Assembly (NCBI RefSeq): GCF_000657795.2
Contig: NZ_JHEP02000001.1
Coordinates: forward strand, 434,001 to 498,000
DNA length: 64,000 nt
DNA from: Bordetella pseudohinzii
GTDB lineage: Bacteria; Pseudomonadota; Gammaproteobacteria; Burkholderiales; Burkholderiaceae_B
Direction: 5' to 3'
Shown: positions 36,208 through 46,954 of the stretch, one piece after another
How positions within the stretch are numbered: position 1 is the first letter of the stretch
Layout of the letters: the number at the start of each line of letters is the position of its first letter
The notes under the pieces: generated by a model
The model's input: only the letters and a program-made list of their open reading frames with translations
Told to the model about the DNA's origin: nothing
The model's database searches: none
Made by a program: the position numbers and the translations under genes

Positions 36208-36528
36208 TCAATCGTCCACCGGCAGGCCCAACAGGTCGAGCGCGGCGGCGAAACAGTCCGCATCCGCGCAGAAGAACACGACCACATCGGCCGGATTGAG
36301 GTTCTCGAGCACCTCGTCGATCTGTTCCTGGGCGCCGTCCACCGTGTCCACGGAAGCCGCATGGATGGAGGCGCCTTCGGCCAGGGCCTCGGGCGGAACA
36401 AAGTCCGCGATGGCATCGAGGTCCGGTGCGCCCAGGACGATATAGACGCCGAAGCTGGCGCCATCCATCGTGGTTTCCAGGCTGATGCCCGATTCAAATT
36501 CGCCGGTCTGGCGGCTGATGATTTCCAT
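36208..36528 (-). CDS. Hypothetical acidic protein
   Basis: A 106-residue acidic cytoplasmic protein without signal or membrane segments. It starts MEIISRQTGEF and ends in an Asp-rich tail (LGLPVDD). A central alternation of Ala/Asp/Val stretches suggests an alpha/beta fold (YIVLGAPDLDAIADF; ADVVVFFCADADCFAAALDLL). No family is recognised. The next gene upstream on the same strand ends 30 bp away, so the two may be co-transcribed. Confidence 0.65.
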   Translation of the reverse strand: MEIISRQTGEFESGISLETTMDGASFGVYIVLGAPDLDAIADFVPPEALAEGASIHAASVDTVDGAQEQIDEVLENLNPADVVVFFCADADCFAAALDLLGLPVDD

Positions 36529-36558
36529 TGATGCTTCCTAGTTGGCGGAAACGGCGCC

Positions 36559-36846
36559 TCAGGGTTGCGCGCCCAAATTGCGGCGCCGGATGCGCCGGGT
36601 CAAGAGTGCGCACGCGCAGGCGATCACCAGGCAGAAAAGGCCCGAGGCCAGGCCCAACGGCAAAGCCATGCCATCCGTTTCCCGGCCCTGGGCCAACGAA
36701 ACCACCATGGCCAGCACCAGGGCAGCGGCCAGGACCACGCCGGACAGCGTGGCGCCCAGCGTCTTCAAACAGCCGGCGAGCACGCCCGCGCACAAGGCGA
36801 ACGCGACGATGGCGGCCATGGACCAGAAAAGGCTCTCGTAGGGCAT
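36559..36846 (-). CDS. Small hypothetical membrane protein
   Basis: A 95-residue protein with three hydrophobic segments (about residues 5-26, 30-50, 60-82) and a basic C-terminus (TRRIRRRNLG), implying a cytoplasmic C-terminal end. No family is recognised. It probably forms a two-gene unit with the acidic protein at 36.2 kb. Confidence 0.6.
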   Translation of the reverse strand: MPYESLFWSMAAIVAFALCAGVLAGCLKTLGATLSGVVLAAALVLAMVVSLAQGRETDGMALPLGLASGLFCLVIACACALLTRRIRRRNLGAQP

Positions 36847-36900
36847 GCAGGACTCCGCGCGATTGCGACGCGCGCATTATAGGCGGCGGGCCCCTGCCCC

Positions 36901-37941
36901 TCAGAAGCGATAGGCGTAGCCCAGCACCAGGGTCAGCTCGCGCGAGATATCCGAGCCGTGCCCATAGCGCAGATCGGCGAAGGCGCGATGCGGGCCCGAG
37001 TCCAGGGCAATGCCGCCGCCCACTCGCCAGCGATTGCCCGGCAAGGCTGCCTTGAAGGAATCGCCGCCATAATCGACGGTGTTGTCATTGGACAATTGCG
37101 CCAGATAGGACAGCGTCACGTAGGGGCGGACATTACCGCCCCCCGACAAGGCGAAGTCGCGGCCGGCGCGCACCCCCAGCCGGCCGATCACCGAATGCTG
37201 GCTGCTATGTTCGTACAGCAGTTGCGCCTGGGGCTCGACGAACCAGGCCCGAGGCAAGGCGAAGTGATAGCCGGTCTCCAGGCTGCCCGTGAAGGCCGCA
37301 TGCTTGTCGTCGGCATCGTAGGTTTTGTTGATCTCGGGAATATCCACCTTGAAATCCAGCTTCATGCGGCCGACCCGCGTGGCCAGGTCGACATACCAGC
37401 CTTCAGGCTCGAAATAGGTGAGATAGCTGCCGGCGTAGTAATTCCTGATCTCGCCATTCAGGGGGCCGCCATCATCATGGACGTCGGCCTTGCCCATCCC
37501 CACATAGCCGCCCAGGAACAGGGTGCCTTTGCCGAGTTTCCAGCCGTAGTCACCGCCCAGCGAACCGTATTTGAGACGTTCTTTGAAAGCCGGCGTATCG
37601 CTGGTGTCGGCATGATAGTCCGTGCCGCCCAGACGGACCCAGAGGCCGCCATCGCGGCCGTCGCGCAGCTCCCACATACGCTGCTGCAGGGTGCCCATCT
37701 GCGCGTCGAGCAGGAGAATGCCCGCGGTCTGGGTCATGGCCACGGCCTGGCGCGTGCGCTCCGCGACCAGCGCCTTGATCTGGCTGACTGTCGCCGTCGG
37801 CAGGGCCTGGGCCTGGGGCGCTCTGTCGACTTCGAGATGGACCCCGCGGATCGAGGGCCGGGCCCCCCATGCCGGGGCCTGCCCCAAGGCTATTACCGCG
37901 CACAGACACACACCATAGCTGACCAACCGCCGCTGGACCAT
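36901..37941 (-). CDS. Passenger-less autotransporter beta-barrel protein (paralogue A)
   Basis: A 346-residue outer-membrane protein. A signal peptide (about residues 1-26, ending PAWGA) is followed by only ~65 residues that include a helix (TVSQIKALVAERTRQAVAMTQTAGILLLDAQMGTLQQRM). This resembles the pore-spanning linker of autotransporters. The rest is a full barrel domain beginning GLWVRLGGTDYHAD and ending LVLGYAYRF with a terminal Phe. There is essentially no passenger. It is clearly paralogous to the gene at 38.7 kb (shared SSQHSV.GRLGVRAGRD, PYVTLSYLAQL, LRYGHGSD). It diverges from a DUF4148 gene. A stand-alone barrel or porin-like role, or loss of the passenger, are both possible. 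Confidence 0.85.
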   Translation of the reverse strand: MVQRRLVSYGVCLCAVIALGQAPAWGARPSIRGVHLEVDRAPQAQALPTATVSQIKALVAERTRQAVAMTQTAGILLLDAQMGTLQQRMWELRDGRDGGLWVRLGGTDYHADTSDTPAFKERLKYGSLGGDYGWKLGKGTLFLGGYVGMGKADVHDDGGPLNGEIRNYYAGSYLTYFEPEGWYVDLATRVGRMKLDFKVDIPEINKTYDADDKHAAFTGSLETGYHFALPRAWFVEPQAQLLYEHSSQHSVIGRLGVRAGRDFALSGGGNVRPYVTLSYLAQLSNDNTVDYGGDSFKAALPGNRWRVGGGIALDSGPHRAFADLRYGHGSDISRELTLVLGYAYRF

Positions 37942-38298
37942 GAAGCCGCTCCCTGAAATGTTTGCAATCGAGACGCTCTTGCTTACATGCTGCCCGGCGG
38001 CCCACTCCTGCCGTCAGAAGTTCGGACTACCGCTCGGATGTCTGATCGTATCTTGCTTCTATGGATTGCGACAGGCTTTCGTAAGCCAGCCTAGACGGTC
38101 ACCCACAATCCCATAACCATAGACAATAAAGCCAATAAATAATTTATTACCACTAAAAATGGAATAATTTTTCTCATAACCAAGGGTTTATCCCAGTGAT
38201 TTGACGGCGCACAATGCAGTCATTGGGAACAACAACGAACTTCGACGGAGAGGCCGCCGAGTCCGGATCCCAGATCCAAACGAATCGGAGGAATCATC
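37942..38298. other. Divergent intergenic region with AT-rich core
   Basis: The 357 bp between the first barrel gene and the divergent DUF4148 gene carry a marked AT-rich core at about 38105-38190. The rest is ordinary. A clear GGAGG ribosome site precedes the DUF4148 ATG. No gene or tRNA was seen. Confidence 0.6.
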
Positions 38299-38616
38299 AT
38301 GAAGACCCTTGCTAGCGCTGTACTGGTTTCCCTGGCCGCCCTGAGCGCCGGTGCCTATGCATCCCAGAACATCGAACCCAACAACATCCCCTTCCAGGGC
38401 GTCTATAGCCAGAACGACAGTTCGGCCACGCGCGCCCAGGTCGCGGCGGATCTCCAGCAAGCCAAGGCCGACGGCCAATACACTTTTGGCGAACTGGACT
38501 ACCCGCCCGTGCAGGCCCGCGCCGCGTCGCTGAGCCGCGACCAGGTCAAGGCCGAACTGGCCCAATCCAAGGCCAGCGGCCAGTACAGCTTCGGCGAACT
38601 GGACTATCAGAACTGA
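38299..38616 (+). CDS. DUF4148 family secreted protein with internal repeat
   Basis: A 105-residue protein with a signal peptide (residues 1-21, ending GAYA before SQNIEP). The mature protein contains two copies of the same ~27-residue unit: SATRAQVAADLQQAKADGQY then TFGELDY (about 42-68), and LSRDQVKAELAQSKASGQYS then FGELDY (about 77-103). Small DUF4148 proteins are abundant in Burkholderiales; their role is unknown, probably periplasmic. The start is supported by GGAGG. It is followed by a strong terminator and flanked by two passenger-less barrel genes. Confidence 0.88.
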   Translation: MKTLASAVLVSLAALSAGAYASQNIEPNNIPFQGVYSQNDSSATRAQVAADLQQAKADGQYTFGELDYPPVQARAASLSRDQVKAELAQSKASGQYSFGELDYQN

Positions 38617-38663
38617 TGTTTTTGTAGCGAGCAGTACCGGACCCCCGGGTCCGTAGCGGTAAG

Positions 38664-38699
38664 CAGGACGCCGGCGCAAGCCGGCGTCCTGTCTTTTTT
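38664..38699 (+). terminator. Intrinsic terminator of the DUF4148 gene
   Basis: A 12-bp stem CAGGACGCCGGC/GCCGGCGTCCTG with a GCAA loop followed by TCTTTTTT, 47 bp after the stop. The convergent second barrel gene ends 11 bp further on. Confidence 0.93.
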
Positions 38700-38709
38700 G
38701 AAGCGCCGG

Positions 38710-39747
38710 CTAGAAACGGTAGGCATAACCCAGCATCACGGCGGTTTCCTGGGAGACGTCCGAGCCATGGCCGTAACGCAGATCCGCATAGGCACGATGC
38801 GACCCCTGGTCGAAGGCAAGACCCGCCCCCACGCGCCAACGATCGCCTGGCAGGGCGGCCTCGACGCTCTCGCCGCCATAGTCGACCTCGTCGTCCTCGG
38901 CCAGCTGCGCAAGATACGACAGGGTCAGATACGGCTGCAGCCGCCCATCTTCCGACAATGACAGGTCACGGCCCGCGCGCACGCCCAGCCGGCCCACGAC
39001 CGAATGCTGGCTGCTGCGTTCGTAGAGCAATTGCGCCTGGGGTTCGACAAACCAGTCATCGCGCAATGCGAAGTGATAGCCCGTTTCGATGCTGCCGGTA
39101 AAGGCCTGGTGCGTATCCTCGTCGTCGTAGACCCGGTCAATCTCGGGCATCTCCACCTGGATCTCGGACTTCAAGGACCCCAGTTGCGAGGCCAGATCCA
39201 CATACCAGCCGTTCTCTTCAAAATACGTGAGATAGCTGCCGACAAACCGGCGCTTGAGCTTGCCGCTGATGATCTCGCCATCGTCGATATCCGCCTGACC
39301 CGTGCCGCCATAGAGGCCCACGTACAAAGATCCGCGCCCGAGCCGCCAGCCGTAATCGCCGCCGACCGCGCCATAACCCATCCGCGCCTTGAATGCCGGG
39401 GTATCGTCGGTATCGGCATGCAGACGGCTGCCGCCGCCGGTAGCCCAAAGCCCGGCCTTGCCGCCATCGCGCAAGGCCCCCATGCGCTGCTGCACCCCCA
39501 CCATCTGGGCCTCGAGCAGCAGCAGCCCCGACGTTTGCGACAGCGCGACGGCCTGCCGGGTGCGCTGCCTGGCAAGCTGCCGGATAGCCTGCTGCCGGCT
39601 GGCCTGGATGGCCTTGAGCTGGGCCGCGGCGGCCGCGGCGGCGGCCGCCCGCGCCGAGCCCGCGGTCGGCTGCGCGCCCCACGCTTTCCCGAGAAATATG
39701 GCCATGGCAATGCAGCCAGCTTGCCCGATCACTCTTAGGCGAATCAT
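38710..39747 (-). CDS. Passenger-less autotransporter beta-barrel protein (paralogue B)
   Basis: A 345-residue paralogue of the gene at 36.9 kb. A signal peptide (about residues 1-24, ending KAWGA) is followed by an Ala-rich segment (SARAAAAAAAAAQLKAIQASR) and the linker helix TRQAVALSQTSGLLLLEAQM. The barrel starts at GLWATGGGSRLHAD and ends VMLGYAYRF. As in the other copy, a passenger domain is missing. The two copies share gene length, linker and barrel motifs but differ in the N-terminal mature segment. It converges on the DUF4148 gene. Confidence 0.85.
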   Translation of the reverse strand: MIRLRVIGQAGCIAMAIFLGKAWGAQPTAGSARAAAAAAAAAQLKAIQASRQQAIRQLARQRTRQAVALSQTSGLLLLEAQMVGVQQRMGALRDGGKAGLWATGGGSRLHADTDDTPAFKARMGYGAVGGDYGWRLGRGSLYVGLYGGTGQADIDDGEIISGKLKRRFVGSYLTYFEENGWYVDLASQLGSLKSEIQVEMPEIDRVYDDEDTHQAFTGSIETGYHFALRDDWFVEPQAQLLYERSSQHSVVGRLGVRAGRDLSLSEDGRLQPYLTLSYLAQLAEDDEVDYGGESVEAALPGDRWRVGAGLAFDQGSHRAYADLRYGHGSDVSQETAVMLGYAYRF

Positions 39748-40051
39748 GAAGCATCTCCTGTGCGCTGGAGCGGGGATGCCCTGATCCTATCGGCGGACCG
39801 CGCAGAAGACCGTGACCGGCTTTTGCTGGCGACGGCGCATGAGCGTCATATCCCGTTTCCGGCGGGTAGAAGCTGTTCCTTTCTTGCAGGCGGCCGGCGC
39901 TGGCCGCCGCCCTCCATGGGCGCGCGCCGCATCAAACGTTTCGTAGCAACTGAGCAAGATTGCGCGGACACTCGCCCTCGCGGCAGCGGGCGGCGCTGCA
40001 TGCAAGGCGAACACAAAGACGGCGCCCCGGATTTCGCGGCAAAATCCCCCC
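39748..40051. other. Intergenic region upstream of barrel paralogue B
   Basis: 304 bp between the divergent barrel and DCC-family genes. Several short frames exist on both strands but none has a convincing start or family match. No hairpin terminator or clear -10/-35 pair was recognised. Confidence 0.5.
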
Positions 40052-40426
40052 ATGAGCCCGAACTTTCTTCTCTATGACAGCGATTGCCCTTTCTGCGCGA
40101 ACTACGCGCGGCTGGTGCGACTGCGCAAGGCCGCGGGCCCCATCGAGATGCTCAACGCCCGCGACCACCCCGACCTTGCCGCCCAGTGCCTGCAACGGGG
40201 CTACGATCTCGACCAGGGCATGCTGCTCCACCTGGACGGCCAGGACTACTGGGGCGCCGATTGCATCCACCGGCTGGCGCTGCTGAGTTCGAACAATGAT
40301 TGCTTCAATCGGCTCAATGCCCGACTGTTCCGGCACCGGGCGCTGTCCCGCGCCTTCTATCCCCTGCTGCGCGCCGGGCGGAATATCAGCCTGAAGCTGC
40401 GCGGCCGCCATAATATCCACGGCTAG
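40052..40426 (+). CDS. DCC family (DUF393) putative thiol-disulfide oxidoreductase
   Basis: A 124-residue protein with the DCC signature near the N-terminus: LLYDSDCPFCANYARLV, where the CPFC pair sits in a thioredoxin-like setting. DUF393 proteins are predicted to have a thioredoxin fold; no substrate is known. The C-terminus is basic (LKLRGRHNIHG). It stands alone between the barrel gene and the tRNA. Confidence 0.87.
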   Translation: MSPNFLLYDSDCPFCANYARLVRLRKAAGPIEMLNARDHPDLAAQCLQRGYDLDQGMLLHLDGQDYWGADCIHRLALLSSNNDCFNRLNARLFRHRALSRAFYPLLRAGRNISLKLRGRHNIHG

Positions 40427-40592
40427 CACGCGCCGACCGCACCAACAAAAACGCGCCGGCTCCAGGGCGGCCTGACATGGCCGCGCCAGGACGGCGCGCT
40501 ATTGCGGGATACCGGCAAGCCCTCGCGGCGGCCGGCGGCCCGGATCATGCTTGGAAGAATAAACCCAAGCCCCTGATCCATAAGGAATATAG

Positions 40593-40679
40593 TGGTGCGA
40601 AGGGCGGGACTCGAACCCGCACACCTGTTACGGCGTCAGGACCTAAACCTGGTGCGTCTACCAATTTCGCCACCTTCGC
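40593..40679 (-). tRNA. tRNA-Leu (anticodon UAG)
   Basis: 87 nt on the minus strand including an encoded CCA end. The acceptor stem is GCGAAGG/CCTTCGC. The D-loop has AAATTGGTAGACGC, the anticodon loop TTTAGGT (anticodon TAG), then a long variable arm as expected for leucine, and the T-arm GCGGGTTCGAGTCCCGC. A TACAAT -10 element lies at 40695-40700 on the same strand. It reads CUN leucine codons and diverges from dapC. Confidence 0.97.
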
Positions 40680-40724
40680 AAGGCCAAGCCCGCTATTGTA
40701 GCTTGCTTGTTAAAATCTTGCTCT

Positions 40725-41915
40725 ATGAATCCCAGACTTGATGCCCTGCATCCCTATCCCTTCGAGAAACTGCGCGCCCTGCTGGCCGAGGCCGGCACGC
40801 CGCCCGAAGGGCTGACCCCCATCAATCTTTCCATCGGCGAGCCCAAGCATGCCGCCCCCGCGCGCGTGGGCGAGGCGCTATGCGCCAATCTGCAGGGCTT
40901 GTCGGTCTATCCGACCACCAAGGGCGAGCCCGCCTTGCGCCAGGCGATCGCGCAATGGCTGGCGCAGCGCTACAGCATCCCGGCGCCGGACGCCGATCGC
41001 GAGGTGCTGCCGGTGCTGGGTTCGCGCGAGGCGCTGTTCGCCTTTACGCAGGCCGTGGTGGATCCGACCGCCGGCGCCCTGGTGATCTGCCCCAATCCTT
41101 TCTATCAGATCTACGAAGGCGCCGCCTTGCTGGCCGGCGCCACGCCCTATTACGTCAATGCCGACCCGGCGCGCAATTTCGCCTGCGATTGGGCAACGGT
41201 GCCCGAGGACGTCTGGAAGCGCGCGCAGCTGGTTTTCGTGTGCTCGCCGGGCAATCCGGCCGGCAACGTGATGTCGCTGGAAGACTGGCGCGTGCTGTTC
41301 GAGCTTTCCGACCGCCATGGTTTCGTGATCGCCTCCGACGAGTGCTATTCGGAGATCTATTTCGATCAGGCGCCCCTGGGCAGCCTGCAGGCCGCGCGCC
41401 GCCTGGGCCGCGACGACTACCGCAACGTGGTGGCTTTCTCCAGCCTGTCCAAGCGCTCGAACGTGCCGGGCATGCGCTCGGGTTTCGTGGCCGGCGACGC
41501 CCGCCTGATCGGCCGCTTCCTGCTGTATCGCACCTATCATGGCAGCGCCATGAGCCCGGTGATCGCCGCGGCCAGCGTGGCGGCCTGGACGGACGAGACC
41601 CATGTGGCCGAGAATCGCCGCGAGTATCGCGCCAAGTTCGAGGCGGTAGTGCCTATACTTCAGCGCGTGATGGATGTGCGCATGCCCGATGCGGCGTTTT
41701 ATCTGTGGGCGCCCACGCCGGGTTCGGACACGGCCTTCGCGCGCGATCTGTATGGCCGCACGGGCGTGACCGTGCTGCCGGGCAGTTTTCTGGCCCGCGA
41801 GGCGCACGGCGTCAATCCGGGCGCCGGCCGCGTGCGCATCGCGCTGGTGGCCCCCTTGGCGCAATGCGTGGAGGCCGCCGAGCGCATCGCCCATTTCATC
41901 AAGACTTCCGTTTGA
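40725..41915 (+). CDS. dapC: N-succinyl-L,L-diaminopimelate aminotransferase DapC
   Basis: A 396-residue PLP aminotransferase of class I/II for the succinylase branch of lysine and diaminopimelate synthesis. It converts N-succinyl-2-amino-6-ketopimelate to N-succinyl-diaminopimelate. The PLP lysine lies in SSLSKRSNVPGMRSG. The motifs INLSIGEPKH and PGNPAGNV are family marks. ATG 40725 (MNPRLDALHPYPFEKL) is used, not the in-frame ATG 40707. The dapC assignment is supported by dapD starting 24 bp downstream. Confidence 0.95.
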   Translation: MNPRLDALHPYPFEKLRALLAEAGTPPEGLTPINLSIGEPKHAAPARVGEALCANLQGLSVYPTTKGEPALRQAIAQWLAQRYSIPAPDADREVLPVLGSREALFAFTQAVVDPTAGALVICPNPFYQIYEGAALLAGATPYYVNADPARNFACDWATVPEDVWKRAQLVFVCSPGNPAGNVMSLEDWRVLFELSDRHGFVIASDECYSEIYFDQAPLGSLQAARRLGRDDYRNVVAFSSLSKRSNVPGMRSGFVAGDARLIGRFLLYRTYHGSAMSPVIAAASVAAWTDETHVAENRREYRAKFEAVVPILQRVMDVRMPDAAFYLWAPTPGSDTAFARDLYGRTGVTVLPGSFLAREAHGVNPGAGRVRIALVAPLAQCVEAAERIAHFIKTSV

Positions 41916-41939
41916 CCAACCTTTGAAAAGTAAAGCGTC

Positions 41940-43894
<1,955 letters not shown>

Positions 43895-43900
43895 GGCGTT

Positions 43901-44791
43901 ATGCCGTCTACCGACCGCCAAGAACTGCAGACCCTGCGCGACCTGATCCGCTACGCGGTGTCGCGCTTCCATGCCTGCCACGTCGCCCTGGGCCATGGCT
44001 CCGACAATGCCTGGGACGAGGCCGTCTACCTGGTGCTGCATGGCCTGCACCTGCCGCCCGACACGCTGGATCCCTTCCTGGACGCGCGCGTGCTGGGCAA
44101 GGAGCGCGAGCGTGTGCTGGACCTGATCGACCGGCGCGTCAACGAGCGCCTGCCGGCCGCCTATCTGACGCATGAGGCCTGGCTGCGCGGCCACCGCTTC
44201 TATGTCGACCAGCGCGTGATCGTGCCGCGCTCGCCCATCGCCGAGCTGCTGGACCACGGCCTGGCCCCCTGGGTGCGCGATCCGGCATCGGTGGGCCGCG
44301 TGCTGGACATGTGCACCGGCTCGGGCTGCCTGGCCATCCTGGCGGCCCTGGCTTTCCCCGAGGCCCAGGTCGATGCGGTCGACGTGTCGCCGGAGGCCCT
44401 CGACGTGGCCCGCCGCAACGTGGACGATTACGGCCTGCAGGAACGTCTCTCGCTGCGCCAGAGCAATCTCTTTGATGATCTGCCCCAGGCGGCCTACGAC
44501 GTGATCGTCTGCAATCCGCCCTACGTCAACAGCCAGTCCATGGACGAACTGCCGGCCGAGTACCGCGCCGAGCCCGCCCTGGCCCTGGCCGGCGGCAGCG
44601 ACGGCATGGACCTCGTGCGGCGCATCCTGCAAGCCGCGCCGCGCTATCTCGCGCCGCAAGGCGTGCTGGTGCTGGAGATCGGCCATGAGCGCGATCACTT
44701 CGAGGCCGCCTTCCCCGGCCTGGAACCCGTGTGGCTGGATACCGAACAGGCTTCCGACCAGATCCTGTTGTTGACCCGCGAGCAGTTGTGA
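43901..44791 (+). CDS. prmB: Ribosomal protein uL3 N5-glutamine methyltransferase PrmB
   Basis: A 296-residue SAM-dependent enzyme that methylates a Gln side chain of ribosomal protein L3. The catalytic NPPY motif (VIVCNPPYVNSQSMDELP) and the SAM loop LDMCTGSGCLAI are present. The long N-terminal helical domain (LRDLIRYAVSRFHACHVALG) separates PrmB from PrmC. It starts 7 bp after dapE and overlaps the ABC-F gene by 4 bases. Confidence 0.95.
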   Translation: MPSTDRQELQTLRDLIRYAVSRFHACHVALGHGSDNAWDEAVYLVLHGLHLPPDTLDPFLDARVLGKERERVLDLIDRRVNERLPAAYLTHEAWLRGHRFYVDQRVIVPRSPIAELLDHGLAPWVRDPASVGRVLDMCTGSGCLAILAALAFPEAQVDAVDVSPEALDVARRNVDDYGLQERLSLRQSNLFDDLPQAAYDVIVCNPPYVNSQSMDELPAEYRAEPALALAGGSDGMDLVRRILQAAPRYLAPQGVLVLEIGHERDHFEAAFPGLEPVWLDTEQASDQILLLTREQL

Positions 44792-46713
44792 TACGTGCTT
44801 CTGGATTGACCTTGCGCCGTGGCACCAAGGTGCTGCTGGACGGCGCGGAATTCGTCGTCAACCCCGGCGAGCGCGTCGGCTTCGTAGGCAAGAACGGCGC
44901 GGGCAAGTCTTCGCTGTTCGCGCTGCTGACCGGCGCGCTGGACCAGGACGCCGGCTCGCTGGATGTGCCGGCGGGCTGGCGCATCGCCAGCGTGCAGCAG
45001 GAAATCGCCGCCGACGACAAGCCGGCGCGCGAGTTCGTCATCGATGGCGACACGCATCTGCGCGCCCTGCAGGCCGAACGCGCCGGCCTGGGCGACGACC
45101 AGGGCACGCGCATCGCCGAACTGGAGGCCGCGCTGGCCGAGGCCGGCGTCTGGAGCGCCAACTCGCGCGCCGAGCAGTTGCTGGCGGGCCTGGGTTTCGC
45201 GCCCGACGAATGGATGAAGCCGGTGGCCAGCTTCTCGGGCGGCTGGCGCATGCGCCTGGCCTTGGCGCGCGCCCTGATGGCGCCTTCCGAACTGCTGTTG
45301 CTGGACGAACCCACCAACCACCTGGACCTGGATGCCATGCTCTGGCTGGAGAAGTGGCTGGCGGCCTATCCGGGCACCGTGCTGCTGATCTCCCACGACA
45401 CGGAGTTTCTCGATGCGGTGGCGCGCGTCATCCTGCATTTCGACCATGGCAAGCTGATTCGCTACCGGGGCGGCTATGAAGACTTTCTGACCCAGCGCGC
45501 CGAGCGACTTCGCCAGGCCAGCATCGCCCACGAGCGCCAGGCCCGCGAGACCGCGCGCCTGCAAGGCTTTATCGACCGTTTCAAGGCCAAGGCGTCCAAG
45601 GCCAAGCAGGCGCAGAGCCGGGTCAAGGCCCTGGCGCGCATGCAGACGCTGGCGCCCTTGCATGCCGAGGCGGGCATCGACATCCGCATCCCTTCGCCCG
45701 AGCACACGCCGGATCCGCTGCTGGTGCTGGACAAGATGGCGGCCGGCTATACCGACGCCAACGGGCAGCCTGTCTCCATCCTGCGCAACGTCACCCTCAT
45801 GGTCCGGGCGGGCGCCCGGGTGGGCGTGCTGGGCGCCAACGGCGCGGGCAAGAGCACGCTGATCAAGACGCTGGCCGAGGAACTGCCCCTGCAGGCGGGC
45901 GAACGCCGCGCCTCGCGCGGCCTGGCGATCGGCTACTTCCACCAGCATCAACTGGACATGCTGGACCTGGACGCCACGCCGCTGCAGCACCTGGCGCGCC
46001 TGGCGCCCGATACGCGCGAACAGGAGCTGCGCAATTACCTGGGCGGTTTCGGTTTCTCGGGCGATACCGTCAACGGCAAGGTGGGCCCCATGTCGGGCGG
46101 AGAGAAGGCCCGCCTGGCCCTCTCCCTCATCGTGTGGCAAAAGCCGAACCTGCTCTTGCTGGACGAACCGAGCAACCACCTCGATGTCGAAACCCGCGAA
46201 GCGTTGGCCGCGGCGCTGGCCGAGTTCTCGGGCAGCATGCTGCTGGTCTCGCACGACCGTCACTTGCTGCGCACCACGGTCGACAGCTTCTGGATCGTGT
46301 CGGACGGCCAGGTCAGGGAATTCGACGGCGACCTGGAGGACTATCGCGACTGGCTCAATGCCCGCAATGCCGAAGAGCGCGCCGAAGCCGCCCCCCGGGA
46401 CGGCGAGGCCATCGACCGCAAGGCGCAGCGCCGCCAAGAGGCCGAGCAACGCCAGAAACTGGCCGCCCTGCGCAAGCCCTTGCAGGCCCGCTTGAGCAAG
46501 GTCGAAAGCGAGATGGACAAGCTGCGCGCGCGGCTGCAGGCGCTCGACGCCCTGATCGCCGACGCCGATCTGTATTCCGATGCGCGCCGCGCCGAGCGCC
46601 AGCAGGTCATGGCCGAGCATGGCGAACTGGGCAAGCGCCTCAATACGCTTGAGGAAAGCTGGCTGGAGATCCAGACCTCGCTCGAAGACATCGAGCAAGG
46701 CGCGGCCGGCTAG
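44788..46713 (+). CDS. ABC-F family ATPase, YheS-like
   Basis: A 641-residue cytoplasmic protein with two ABC domains and no membrane segment. Walker A motifs are GKNGAGKSS (first) and GANGAGKST (second); signatures are SFSGGWRMRL and MSGGEKARL; Walker B LLLLDEPTNHLD and LLLLDEPSNHLD. The linker contains FKAKASKAKQAQSR, as in E. coli YheS. ABC-F proteins bind the ribosomal E site and affect translation. The C-terminal tail is a coiled coil (from about residue 535). The start is GTG 44788, overlapping the prmB stop (GTGA); the longer frame from 44731 lies inside prmB. Confidence 0.92.
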   Translation: MIRASGLTLRRGTKVLLDGAEFVVNPGERVGFVGKNGAGKSSLFALLTGALDQDAGSLDVPAGWRIASVQQEIAADDKPAREFVIDGDTHLRALQAERAGLGDDQGTRIAELEAALAEAGVWSANSRAEQLLAGLGFAPDEWMKPVASFSGGWRMRLALARALMAPSELLLLDEPTNHLDLDAMLWLEKWLAAYPGTVLLISHDTEFLDAVARVILHFDHGKLIRYRGGYEDFLTQRAERLRQASIAHERQARETARLQGFIDRFKAKASKAKQAQSRVKALARMQTLAPLHAEAGIDIRIPSPEHTPDPLLVLDKMAAGYTDANGQPVSILRNVTLMVRAGARVGVLGANGAGKSTLIKTLAEELPLQAGERRASRGLAIGYFHQHQLDMLDLDATPLQHLARLAPDTREQELRNYLGGFGFSGDTVNGKVGPMSGGEKARLALSLIVWQKPNLLLLDEPSNHLDVETREALAAALAEFSGSMLLVSHDRHLLRTTVDSFWIVSDGQVREFDGDLEDYRDWLNARNAEERAEAAPRDGEAIDRKAQRRQEAEQRQKLAALRKPLQARLSKVESEMDKLRARLQALDALIADADLYSDARRAERQQVMAEHGELGKRLNTLEESWLEIQTSLEDIEQGAAG

Positions 46714-46954
46714 CCTGCCCTGGCGGGACGGGCCGTTCGCGCCTGTCCTGCCGGACCATCGTCCCATGTCCCGGCAGGAAAACCGTAATCATCCGTCTTT
46801 CCTGTGAGACGTTTCCTTGGTCATGCAAGCCCGGTCGCAACCGGGCCGCGGCTCGCCTATAGTCTAGGTTCTCATTGGCTATCGGTTTTCCCATGCACGG
46901 CTGCTTCCCCCTGTTGTTCCGCGACTGTCTTTCACCGTCCTCCGGAACACCAGC

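Noticed and set aside
46746-46779. Hairpin after the ABC-F gene as intrinsic terminator
   Set aside because: Stem TCCTGCCGG/CCGGCAGGA has a 16-nt loop and no T-run on either strand, so it is not a convincing terminator.
46714-46954. Fur box upstream of the TonB-dependent receptor
   Set aside because: TTCTCATTGGCTATC at about 46870 keeps only a partial ATT-rich half site and no palindromic 19-bp pattern.
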